A stretch of DNA of 63,999 nucleotides from Aquimarina sp. RZ0 (GTDB taxonomy: Bacteria; Bacteroidota; Bacteroidia; Flavobacteriales; Flavobacteriaceae). The notes under the pieces were generated by a model, which saw only the letters and a program-made list of their open reading frames with translations, ran no database searches and was not told the origin of the DNA. Location: NCBI RefSeq assembly GCF_008370685.1, contig NZ_VTZU01000043.1, positions 1-63,999 on the forward strand. Direction: 5' to 3'. Made by a program: the position numbers and the translations under genes. Of the stretch, positions 56,226 to 63,999 are shown one piece after another (positions within the stretch are counted from its first letter, which is position 1; each line of letters begins with the position of its first letter).

Positions 56226-56987
56226 ATGGAGGTTATATTTTTAGGTACTGGGACATCGCAGGGAATTCCGATTATAGGGAGTGATCACCCTGTATGCCTT
56301 AGTAAGGATCCTAGAGATAAACGATTACGAGTTTCTGTTTTGATATCTTGGGATGATTATACATATGTAATAGATTGTGGCCCTGATTTCAGGCAACAAA
56401 TGCTCAACAATAATGTAAGAAAAATCGATGGTATTATTTTTACTCATGAGCATGCAGATCATACGATGGGAATGGATGACATTCGTCCATTCTTTTTTAG
56501 ACAAGGCGATATTCCTGTGTATGCGCATAAGAGAGTGCTAAACGTTTTAAGAAACAGATTTAATTATATTTTTTCGTCTGAAAATAAATATCCAGGTGCG
56601 CCTAGTGTTATCGAAAATGAACTGACTAACCAACCATTTACACTAGGCAGTCTGGATGTGATTCCTATAGATACAATGCACAATCGTCTGCAAGTGTTTG
56701 GTTTTAGATTTAAAAATTTTGCATATTTAACAGATGTAAAAACTATAGAGGATGAAGAAATAGAAAAATTAAAAGGCGTTAAGGTTCTTGTAATTAATGC
56801 GTTAAGAATAGAACCACATCATTCACATTTTAATTTAGAAGAAGCATTACAATTTATTGTCAAAATACAACCGGAGAGAGCTTATCTTACTCATATAAGT
56901 CATATGTTGGGGTTTCATGAAGAAGTTCAGCAACAATTACCCAAAAATGTATTTATAGCTTACGATAATCTAAAAATTATAATCTAA
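56226..56987 (+). CDS. MBL-fold phosphodiesterase, PhnP/RNase Z-like
   Basis: The 253-aa enzyme has FLGTGTSQGIP (5-15), a feature of the PhnP-type subgroup, then DCGPDFR (50-56), THEHADH at 73-79, and a late LTHISHMLGFHEE. It is expected to cleave cyclic or linear phosphodiesters. A 4-base gap separates it from the next gene, so they are one unit. ATG 56226 gives the family-like N-terminus; 56169 would add an unlikely leader. Confidence 0.85.
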   Translation: MEVIFLGTGTSQGIPIIGSDHPVCLSKDPRDKRLRVSVLISWDDYTYVIDCGPDFRQQMLNNNVRKIDGIIFTHEHADHTMGMDDIRPFFFRQGDIPVYAHKRVLNVLRNRFNYIFSSENKYPGAPSVIENELTNQPFTLGSLDVIPIDTMHNRLQVFGFRFKNFAYLTDVKTIEDEEIEKLKGVKVLVINALRIEPHHSHFNLEEALQFIVKIQPERAYLTHISHMLGFHEEVQQQLPKNVFIAYDNLKIII

Positions 56988-56990
56988 TTT

Positions 56991-57509
56991 ATGAAAAGCA
57001 GGATTTTTTTATACTTATTTATTTTTTCATTACTATTTATATTATTTCAATTTATGAATGCTAAAAAGGCCAAAGAGTCTTATGATGGTAAAATTGAGAA
57101 TCTAATGGCAAAAATAGAAGAAAAAGAAAAAGTAATTATTTCCAGAGATAATCAAAAGGATTCGTTGATAGATAAAATTTTGGATATGACCTATTTTTCC
57201 ATGGAAACTGATGAAGAAGCAATCAATTATTTTGAAGAACAAGGATATGATGCAAAAAAGTTAAGTCTGACAATAAGTGATCAAATCATAAGTCAGAATA
57301 AGGCTGGTGTTGATAATCCGATTGTTCCTTTTGTTGGTATGGAAGGTAAAATGGCAATTAATAAAGTTCACCTGCTCAATCATAAATGGATTATCGCCGA
57401 TTTTACAGATGGGGTCTACTGGGGGCAATTATTTATTGTTTATGATTTGAGAAAAGATGGAATTGTCGATTTTGAAGTTGAAAAATCATTTTTGTATCCT
57501 AAAAATTAG
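56991..57509 (+). CDS. Hypothetical membrane-anchored coiled-coil protein
   Basis: The 172-aa protein has one N-terminal membrane helix (about 4-22), a coiled coil (about 25-65, rich in Lys/Glu) and a C-terminal globular part (about 80-172: GMEGKMAINKVHLLNHKWIIADFTDG, WGQLFIVYDL). I do not recognise a family. It starts 3 bp after the PhnP-like gene and ends before a strong terminator, so they are co-transcribed. Confidence 0.75.
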   Translation: MKSRIFLYLFIFSLLFILFQFMNAKKAKESYDGKIENLMAKIEEKEKVIISRDNQKDSLIDKILDMTYFSMETDEEAINYFEEQGYDAKKLSLTISDQIISQNKAGVDNPIVPFVGMEGKMAINKVHLLNHKWIIADFTDGVYWGQLFIVYDLRKDGIVDFEVEKSFLYPKN

Positions 57510-57564
57510 AATGTAAAAGGACACAGTATCGACACGTAAAAAAATCGAATATTTAGTTTGATTT

Positions 57565-57601
57565 AAAAAGACCTGTCTATGGTATAGACAGGTCTTTTTT
57601 G
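57565..57601 (+). terminator. Intrinsic terminator
   Basis: AAAAAGACCTGTCTAT (57565-57580) pairs perfectly with ATAGACAGGTCTTTTT (57584-57599) over a 3-base loop, with T6 at the end. Confidence 0.93.
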
Positions 57602-57638
57602 TTGTGGTATAAAAAAATAAGCTGGTTAATTATGATTG

Positions 57639-57801
57639 TAGACCATTTCTCAAATGAAATTACCGACTAAAATCATTTCTTTTTGTTTCACACTTCAAAA
57701 TAAAAAGTATCAATAGCGCTGCTATCTATGAATTTTCTTTCTCGTCTGAATTAAAAAATAACTTGATTCAGTCTACGGTGATTTTATCTAAGAACGGGTA
57801 T
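57639..57801. mobile_element. Family C short palindromic element, copy C2 (about 163 bp)
   Basis: It matches C1 from ATTTCTCAAATGAAATTACC through ATAGCGCTGCTAT (57713-57725, the centre) to CTAAGAACGGGTAT. Its right end overlaps the stop codon of the next gene: the last base of GGTAT is part of the TAA. So it lies exactly at the gene's 3' border. Confidence 0.87.
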
Positions 57802-60635
57802 TATTTTTTAAGAATTTTTTTCTTAATGAATTCTCCATTTACTTCTATAATAGCAAAATATACTCCGGTAGAAACTTCGACTCCCGTATCTGATTGACCA
57901 TTCCAGGTATATTCTAAATTACCGCGGTCAAAATTCTTAGGGCTGATTCTTTTAATTAGGTTTCCAGAGACATCAAAAATATCGATGGTTATAGATTCGA
58001 TATTCTTTTTTGTTGTAGAAAAAGTTACTTGCTCTGTAAATGTATTTGGATATACTTTAAAATCAGAGGCGTTTACTTTTTGAGAATTTTCTGAAGCATC
58101 GTTCCACGGCAATCCTAAACGCTCATCCAGCCATAGTAATATAAATTCATTATCGTCTGGTAATCCGGCACCCACATGTCTACCTATACTAAAAGGGTAG
58201 TTATTATCATTGAGCACACCGATTAGAAATGGATTAAATACGACCACACTTTCTATCGTCACAAATGGAAATGCAAAGTCTCTGCCAATTCCTATATCAC
58301 CAGATAGCCCGGGTTCAGAAATTCTGCGAGGATCTCTTATTTTTAGTAAATCTACATTTAGTCGTTTTGTTATAAATGTAGAATCTTCGTCTAAAGCTAT
58401 TTCATAAATAGCTTTAAAACCAGTAAGATCACCTTGAGAACCATCTCGTTCTATAATGAGTCCTCTTTTTTGATTAAACATAATAAAATCACCGGTAGCA
58501 GTTGCTCTTTCGTTTAGTGGGTATTCATACTTTTTATTAGTATATGATTTAGTAGTAAGATCAAATTTGTGGATTAATAAATTATTATTTTCACTACCTT
58601 CTATGGGTTTTTCTAATAGTGGTAATAGGGCTTTTTGATCTGTCGTTAATGCCATTCCTTCAAAACCACCACTTCGTTTTACCTTAAATGGAGTGTCTGA
58701 TTTTGTGGTTCTGTAAGGCCAGTATAAACCTGCTAACCACGGTGTGTTTTCTCCGTTTTGATCTTGTAAGTTTGTACCATCACCAGCTTCTCCAACTTTT
58801 GGAAAATCTCCAAACAAGCATACCGTTCTTATGGATGGATACTGCTTGTGCGCAAGGAGTAAAGTTCTGAAATCAAAACTTTGAATATCTGCGCGATCTG
58901 TTAGATTATTAGCAACAATAACATCTGCAATAGCAGTAGTAAATGTTTCTGGACCAAAAGTTCTTTCTGCAAAAATAGCTCCTCGGTCATCAAGATCTGT
59001 TCTCGGATTAATTTTGGTTTCAATGTTAAAACGTACTTTTGCAGCATTTTTCCAACGTTTTTCGGCATCGGGATCAGTGGCGCCTGCTCCGTTTTTGTAG
59101 TATGCTACATAAAACTCAACAAAATCAAATAATTGTTGTAACGAAGGCATTATATAAGGATTTATAAACCCTTTTTGATTAGCGAAAGCTACAGAAACTG
59201 GCGATAATGATGTATCATTGGTCTGTGCGGGTCTTCCTGATAATAGTTTGTCTGCAATAAAAGTACGTTGTATACTATCCAATGTAAGATCTTTTACCAA
59301 TACTTCATCTTCAAAATTATATGAAGTACCATCAGCTTTACGAGTCTTGGCAGCTTCAATATGTGGATCATGATCCAGTACAGGGATTCCGTCTAATGTA
59401 ATACCGCAATCTGTCTCTAATGTCGACATTAGATAATCCAAAGCAGCTTCCATAGCAGGTAATGTATTTTCAGGACGTAAATTTCTAGCTCCACGATGTC
59501 CCTGTGCATCAAACAAGCTAACATCAATCAGTCCATCAGCATCTATATAATCAGCCCGTCCATCCTGATCTTTATCAAAATTTTGTACCACTTCTAATAG
59601 AATATCAGGGCGATCAGAAATAATTCCCTGCAATCCTAAATCTAATAGACGAGTCATGTTTTCGGCATCATTTACAGTATATACGACTACTGGATGACCT
59701 GCTTTGTTTAATGAAGAAATATTAAATAATTCACTAGAAGCCTCAGCTAAGCCAGTAGGAGGTGCTGTCCTACTGCCTACCTGGGTAGTCTCATCACCAT
59801 CATCAAGCATTACAAACCAAGGCGACATTACAGGAGTTTTGCTACCATACGTTTGTGCGTGTGATCTCATAGCATTCATGATTCTAATAGCACTAGCTTC
59901 TTCACTAAATGGGTTTTGAGGAGATCGCAGTTCTTTTCCGGGAGTGTCTAAATCAGGTAAAGCATAGGGAGCGTCTAATAATATTCCGTTTTTATCAAAA
60001 TGTAATAAGAAAGGACCAAATTCATCACCAATCCAGTAATCTCCATTATGGGTTCTTTGTATCGCTTCAATATCAAAATCAGCTCCGGTAAGGATTCTTT
60101 CGGGAGAGAAACTATTTGTGATGGCAAAAGGAATTAAACCATTTGGGTCGCTGAGTTCAATATGATCAATAACCTGAATATCTCCCTGACCACCAAAGAA
60201 AGATTCAAATCTTGGTTTAATTATGTATAAACGCAAATTATAGTCGGCAGAATTTTCGATGCTGCCAAAACCGTTATCAGACATTGCCGTAAAAGTTCCA
60301 TCAAAATTATTGAGTACTGCAGAAAAACCCTGAATAGGCTGTTTATTGATAAAAGGAAGTGTTTGGTTATTTATAGGATCATCACCAATATATAATCCGG
60401 AGGTCGGACCCTCCGCAAAACTTGCTGCATTTAATACCGCACGAGAAACCAAAAGATCACCAAAATTTCGGAAAGAGGTACCTAAACTTTTATCATAGTT
60501 TTTTTCTTCATAATTTTTATCTACTGGTATATCGAATTGCTGTTCAACTTTTACATGTTGAGTTTGAGCAAAAGAAGAAAACGAAAAGAATAAACCAAAG
60601 CAGCATACTGAGTATAGTATTTTTTGTTTTGACAT
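57801..60635 (-). CDS. T9SS-exported phytase-like/GDPD fusion protein with rearranged GDPD segments
   Basis: From ATG 60635 the protein has 944 residues. Order: signal peptide (1-24); N-terminal part of a phytase-like esterase propeller (about 55-250, FDIEAIQRTHNGDYWIGDE); a tail of a glycerophosphodiester phosphodiesterase (about 310-345, VVYTVND...GLQGIISDRPDIL); an acidic DKDQDGRADYIDADG loop (about 355-370); a GDPD head starting HRGARNLRPENTLP (His380) with ETDCGITLDG and LDHDP; the second phytase-like part (about 640-860); and a T9SS sorting domain (about 870-944). So a GDPD C-terminal fragment precedes the GDPD head. ATG 60662 is the alternative start. It likely acts on phosphodiesters or phytate at the cell surface. 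Confidence 0.88.
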   Translation of the reverse strand: MSKQKILYSVCCFGLFFSFSSFAQTQHVKVEQQFDIPVDKNYEEKNYDKSLGTSFRNFGDLLVSRAVLNAASFAEGPTSGLYIGDDPINNQTLPFINKQPIQGFSAVLNNFDGTFTAMSDNGFGSIENSADYNLRLYIIKPRFESFFGGQGDIQVIDHIELSDPNGLIPFAITNSFSPERILTGADFDIEAIQRTHNGDYWIGDEFGPFLLHFDKNGILLDAPYALPDLDTPGKELRSPQNPFSEEASAIRIMNAMRSHAQTYGSKTPVMSPWFVMLDDGDETTQVGSRTAPPTGLAEASSELFNISSLNKAGHPVVVYTVNDAENMTRLLDLGLQGIISDRPDILLEVVQNFDKDQDGRADYIDADGLIDVSLFDAQGHRGARNLRPENTLPAMEAALDYLMSTLETDCGITLDGIPVLDHDPHIEAAKTRKADGTSYNFEDEVLVKDLTLDSIQRTFIADKLLSGRPAQTNDTSLSPVSVAFANQKGFINPYIMPSLQQLFDFVEFYVAYYKNGAGATDPDAEKRWKNAAKVRFNIETKINPRTDLDDRGAIFAERTFGPETFTTAIADVIVANNLTDRADIQSFDFRTLLLAHKQYPSIRTVCLFGDFPKVGEAGDGTNLQDQNGENTPWLAGLYWPYRTTKSDTPFKVKRSGGFEGMALTTDQKALLPLLEKPIEGSENNNLLIHKFDLTTKSYTNKKYEYPLNERATATGDFIMFNQKRGLIIERDGSQGDLTGFKAIYEIALDEDSTFITKRLNVDLLKIRDPRRISEPGLSGDIGIGRDFAFPFVTIESVVVFNPFLIGVLNDNNYPFSIGRHVGAGLPDDNEFILLWLDERLGLPWNDASENSQKVNASDFKVYPNTFTEQVTFSTTKKNIESITIDIFDVSGNLIKRISPKNFDRGNLEYTWNGQSDTGVEVSTGVYFAIIEVNGEFIKKKILKK

Positions 60636-60662
60636 AAAAATCGGGAGTGAATACTTTTTCAT

Positions 60663-60990
60663 ACGTGATACGATTAAGTTAGTTATGAATAATACATTAA
60701 AAGTAGGGCGTAAGTATTACCAAATTGTTTAGTGTCTTTGATTAAATGTTTAGGATAAGGTTAGGTATTTTACCTTTCTGATCTCCTTGTATGAATTAGA
60801 TTACGATAGGTGTCTCTGGTGCCTCAAAACCTAACTAAAACGTTTTCGTTACTTGTTGTGGTTTTCTTCACATAAAAAGCAAATAACTAAAGATTCGATA
60901 ATTTTATACTGGTGTATGTCAAATGATCTTCAATCTATTAGGATTCTCTTATATTTGAGTAGTATCCGTTTCAGAAAACAGCAAATTACT
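60663..60990. other. Divergent intergenic region
   Basis: About 330 bp between the divergent phytase/GDPD and GH31 genes, presumably with both promoters. A longer GH31 frame begins at 60853, but its first 46 codons precede the signal peptide and look non-coding. No operator was recognised. Confidence 0.4.
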
Positions 60991-63396
60991 ATGAAATTAA
61001 GATTTCTCTCCATTTTATTTTTTGGATTACTTATGTTTACTACAAGTTCTTGTAAACAAACTTCCAACAATTTTATAACCAATATCGATACATATTCTAA
61101 GGATAAGTTTATAAAAATAACAAGAGAGGATGGAGCATATATAATTAAACTATATTCTGATAAAATTGTAGAGACTTCTTTTATTCCTAAAGGAGAAGTT
61201 TTTAACCCGATATCACATGCAGTAGTTCTGAATACAAAAGATATAAATGCCAAAGTAACAGAAACAGATACTACCATTATATACGGTTCTGATGGTATTC
61301 AGGTTCATATAACCAAAGTCCCTTTTCATATTTCATATACCTATAAGGAGAAAGAGCTAATCTCTGAAAATAAAGGATATGTGAAAACAGATTCTACAGA
61401 GATTCTTAATTTTAAGTTGGATAAAGAAGAAGTCATTTATGGAGCAGGTGCCAGAGTAGTGGGTATGGATAGAAGAGGAAACCGTTTACAGTTATATAAC
61501 AAAGCGCATTATGGGTATGAAAATCATTCAGAGTTAATGAATTATACGATGCCGTTGGTATTATCTTCCAAAATGTATGCTGTTCATTTTGATAACGCCC
61601 CAATTGGGTTTTTAGATATTGATAGTAAAAAAGATAATACATTAAGTTATGAAACTATAAACGGAAGAAAAACATATCAGGTAATTGTTGGGGATCATTG
61701 GAAAGATCTTATGGATGAATATACAGACTTAACAGGAAAACAACCACTGCCTCCTCGTTGGGTTTTTGGAAATTTTGCCAGCCGTTTTGGGTACCATTCA
61801 GAGAAAGAAACAAAAGATATTGTTGCCAGATTCAAAAAAGATAGTATACCTCTTGATGCAATAATTTTGGATATTTATTGGTTCGGAAAAGAAATAAAAG
61901 GACATATGGGGAATCTGGAATTCTTAAAAGATTCATTTCCCAATCCTAAAGAAATGATTAATGACTTCAAAAAAGAAGGAATAAAAACTATTTTAATTAC
62001 AGAGCCTTTTGTCCTGTCTACGTCAAAAAAATGGGAAGAAGCAGTGGCCAAAAAGATATTGGCAAAAGATTCATTAGGTAATCCGTTTAGGTATGATTTT
62101 TATTTTGGGAATACAGGGATTATAGATATTTATGATCAAAAAGGAAAAGACTGGTTCTGGAATATCTATAAAACATATACTCAGCACTATGGAATATCAG
62201 GGTGGTGGGGAGACCTGGGAGAACCAGAAGTACATCCATCTGATTTAGTGCATGCTATTGGATCTGCTGATGAAGTTCACAATATTTATGGGCATGATTG
62301 GGCACGATTATTACATCAAGGATATCAAAAAGATTTTCCGGAGCAACGTCCGTTTATTTTAATGCGTGCCGGATATTCTGGATCTCAACGATTTGGTATG
62401 ATCCCCTGGTCTGGAGATGTAAACAGAAGTTGGGGAGGGTTGCAACCACAAACAGAAATTGCACTGTCTATGGGCATGCAGGGATTGGGATATATGCATT
62501 CTGATCTGGGAGGATTTGCTGGAGGAGAAACTTTTGATGCTGAGTTATATACTCGATGGTTGCAATATGGAGTTTTTCAACCTATTTACAGACCACACGG
62601 TCAGGAACATATCGCACCGGAACCAGTATTTCATGATAAAAAAACAAAAAGCCTTGTCAAAAAAAGTATCGAACTCAGATATAAACTCTTACCATATACT
62701 TATACAATAGCTTTTGATAATAATCAAACGGGTGTTCCCTTGATGAGACCTTTGTTTTTTGAAGAACCAGAAAATAGAAAACTAAAAAGAATTTCTGACA
62801 CTTATTTATGGGGGGATAATTTTTTAGTCTCTCCAATTATAAAACCAGGAGTGATATCAAAAGAGGTGTATTTTCCTAGAGGGGTTACCTGGTATGATTT
62901 TTTTACAGGAAAAAGATACAGAGGGGGCAATTATAGTACTGTGGTCAGTAGAGAAGATCATATTCCAGTATTTGTAAAAGGAGGATCTTTTATCCCTATG
63001 ATAGCTCCCGTGCAGCATACGGGATTATATACTACAAAAGAATTCGAGTTACATTACTATCATGATGCTACAGTAAAAACCAGTAAAGGAAAGCTTTATG
63101 ATGATGATGGTAAGACTCCCAATGCTTATGAGAAAGGAAAATATGAAATACTTACATTCAGCAGTACGGTCAATCCAAAGAAGCTTTCTATAGACCTGGT
63201 AGCAGATACCGGTAGATTGTACACCACTTCTCATCGCAAGATTTTTGTAAATATTCATCATATAGAAACACCTCCATACTCAATAACAATTGGAACTAAT
63301 ACAATTTCTTTTGACTGGAATAGAGAGACTAAGATTGTAAGTTTTAATGTTGATTGGAATTCTGAAAATGCTAAGAGAATAGAAGTAATTTTGTAA
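60991..63396 (+). CDS. GH31 family alpha-glycosidase, lipoprotein
   Basis: The 801-aa protein has a lipoprotein signal (MKLRFLSILFFGLLMFTTSSC, lipobox SSC), an N-terminal galactose-mutarotase-like domain and a GH31 barrel. The nucleophile is Asp408 in WWGDLGEPE, the acid/base Asp476 in WSGDVNRSW; DIYWFG and MRAGYSGSQRFG are further family marks. It ends in beta domains (DFFTGKRYRGG, YDDDGKTPNAY). It acts at the cell surface or in the periplasm on alpha-glycosides; exact linkage cannot be told. No SusCD pair lies next to it within the window. Confidence 0.92.
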   Translation: MKLRFLSILFFGLLMFTTSSCKQTSNNFITNIDTYSKDKFIKITREDGAYIIKLYSDKIVETSFIPKGEVFNPISHAVVLNTKDINAKVTETDTTIIYGSDGIQVHITKVPFHISYTYKEKELISENKGYVKTDSTEILNFKLDKEEVIYGAGARVVGMDRRGNRLQLYNKAHYGYENHSELMNYTMPLVLSSKMYAVHFDNAPIGFLDIDSKKDNTLSYETINGRKTYQVIVGDHWKDLMDEYTDLTGKQPLPPRWVFGNFASRFGYHSEKETKDIVARFKKDSIPLDAIILDIYWFGKEIKGHMGNLEFLKDSFPNPKEMINDFKKEGIKTILITEPFVLSTSKKWEEAVAKKILAKDSLGNPFRYDFYFGNTGIIDIYDQKGKDWFWNIYKTYTQHYGISGWWGDLGEPEVHPSDLVHAIGSADEVHNIYGHDWARLLHQGYQKDFPEQRPFILMRAGYSGSQRFGMIPWSGDVNRSWGGLQPQTEIALSMGMQGLGYMHSDLGGFAGGETFDAELYTRWLQYGVFQPIYRPHGQEHIAPEPVFHDKKTKSLVKKSIELRYKLLPYTYTIAFDNNQTGVPLMRPLFFEEPENRKLKRISDTYLWGDNFLVSPIIKPGVISKEVYFPRGVTWYDFFTGKRYRGGNYSTVVSREDHIPVFVKGGSFIPMIAPVQHTGLYTTKEFELHYYHDATVKTSKGKLYDDDGKTPNAYEKGKYEILTFSSTVNPKKLSIDLVADTGRLYTTSHRKIFVNIHHIETPPYSITIGTNTISFDWNRETKIVSFNVDWNSENAKRIEVIL

Positions 63397-63914
63397 TGTG
63401 TTATTTTATTGATTATTAATGTGATACTCTATTTTTTTGTCATTGCGGCACTTTATACCAATAATAAATTCTATGCACAATGACGTACTTCATAAGTTCA
63501 TAATGATGAACCTATTAAACCATTACTCAAGATGAGCTAATAAATTATGCCATATTATTAATGAATTTCCATATTCTTTAAATTAATTAAATATAAACAG
63601 TAGTTTTTTTGTCATATATCTATATCGGTTATGGGATAATAACACTGAAAACCCACTTTTAGCTGTTGATCTTTGTTATTTAAGTACTTGATTATAATTA
63701 ATTTGTGTAAAAATAAAGTTGTAATACTCCACTTTTGTAAGAAGCACCACATATCCTGAGCTACTTTAATCTATAACTTTAACCTATTAGAATTTAACAC
63801 ACAAAAAGAAAACTCAAGAAATTATGAAATCAGTAAACTTTTCAAAACTACTTGCCTACAGTTTTTACATTTTATGTCACGTCCTAAAATACGGCTACAG
63901 ATTAATATTAAAAT
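63397..63914. other. Gene-free region with a family B end fragment and IS border
   Basis: ACCATTACTCAAGATGAG (about 63521-63538) resembles the right end of family B. From 63875, TGTCACGTCCTAAAATACGG precedes the transposase stop and is the probable end of the IS. A 39-codon ORF at 63824 overlaps this border and is not supported. Nothing else is seen. Confidence 0.4.
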
Positions 63915-63999
63915 TTAAGCGGCACTTTGGTGCACGTAATTAGGTGTTTTATAGTCTAAAGATAAATGTAATCTTTTATTGTTATATAATTTGATTGCG
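63915..63999 (-). CDS. IS3-family transposase, C-terminal end (cut by window)
   Basis: On the - strand, 27 codons before the TAA (63915-63917) read AIKLYNNKRLHLSLDYKTPN followed by YVHQSAA. This is the typical end of the IS3-type integrase-core transposase (NNKRLHLSL.YKTP). Only the last residues are in the window; the rest lies beyond 63999. Whether the copy is intact cannot be judged. Confidence 0.85.
   Translation of the reverse strand, partial: AIKLYNNKRLHLSLDYKTPNYVHQSAA

Noticed and set aside
1..63999. CRISPR arrays, rRNA genes or phage modules
   Set aside because: No regularly spaced direct repeats, no rRNA-like sequence and no phage structural genes were seen; the repeats present are dispersed inverted-repeat elements.

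Overview
The window looks like a chromosomal segment of a Flavobacteriia (Bacteroidota) member, probably a marine Flavobacteriaceae. The evidence is strong AT bias, type IX secretion (T9SS) C-terminal sorting domains, a TPR/LuxR-type regulator with Flavobacterium-like architecture, a SusC-style TonB receptor with a CarboxypepD_reg-like N-terminus, DUF983, short CydA/CydB, and an arg/pro operon of the Bacteroidota type. Genus is not determined; Aquimarina-like is only an impression.

Layout. 1-7.4 kb reads as the edge of a secondary-metabolite (NRPS/PKS-type) locus: an N-terminally truncated MBL-family protein abutting a mobile element, a type II thioesterase fused head-to-tail (no gap) with an aspartate kinase, a TPR-LuxR regulator, an Sfp-type phosphopantetheinyl transferase, a second MBL hydrolase and an ICMT-like membrane methyltransferase. 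7.4-8.4 kb is a gene-poor stretch with a repeat element and a 33-codon mini-gene that has its own terminator. 8.4-10.8 kb is cydAB. 11.3-20 kb carries a T9SS-exported beta-propeller, a duplicated SRPBCC protein, three AraC regulators, tRNA-Pro(GGG), DUF983 and a SnoaL-like protein. 20-27.4 kb holds an OmpA-like protein with a lipoprotein, and a metal/siderophore-type uptake locus (CNGKC protein, TonB receptor broken by a frameshift, PepSY membrane protein). 27.4-30.6 kb is repeat-rich, with degraded T9SS gene ends. 30.6-34.8 kb has a DASS transporter, a metallophosphoesterase and a small beta-barrel.

35.0-46.8 kb is a complete combined arginine/proline operon (GNAT, argG, argC, proC, argD, proA, proB, argF', argB, argE, argH). 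It is preceded by a short ORF with the run Arg-Arg-Phe-Arg-Arg embedded in mutually exclusive GC-rich pairings (a candidate arginine attenuator), and followed by a structured, terminator-ended 3' segment. 47-63.4 kb is mostly housekeeping: amidohydrolase, peroxiredoxins, uvrA, an ECF sigma factor with a 49-aa partner, nth, a PhnP-like MBL protein, a very unusual phytase-like/GDPD protein with a T9SS tail, and a GH31 lipoprotein. The last 85 bases are the 3' end of an IS3-family transposase.

The most novel pattern is a set of 160-163 bp near-palindromic elements dispersed between genes. They fall into three terminal-repeat families (A, B, C), yet all are the same length and carry an ATAGC/GCTAT-like palindrome at their exact centre. 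Three family-A copies appear identical. Additional families (D, E, F) of inverted-repeat elements lie in the same intergenic regions.
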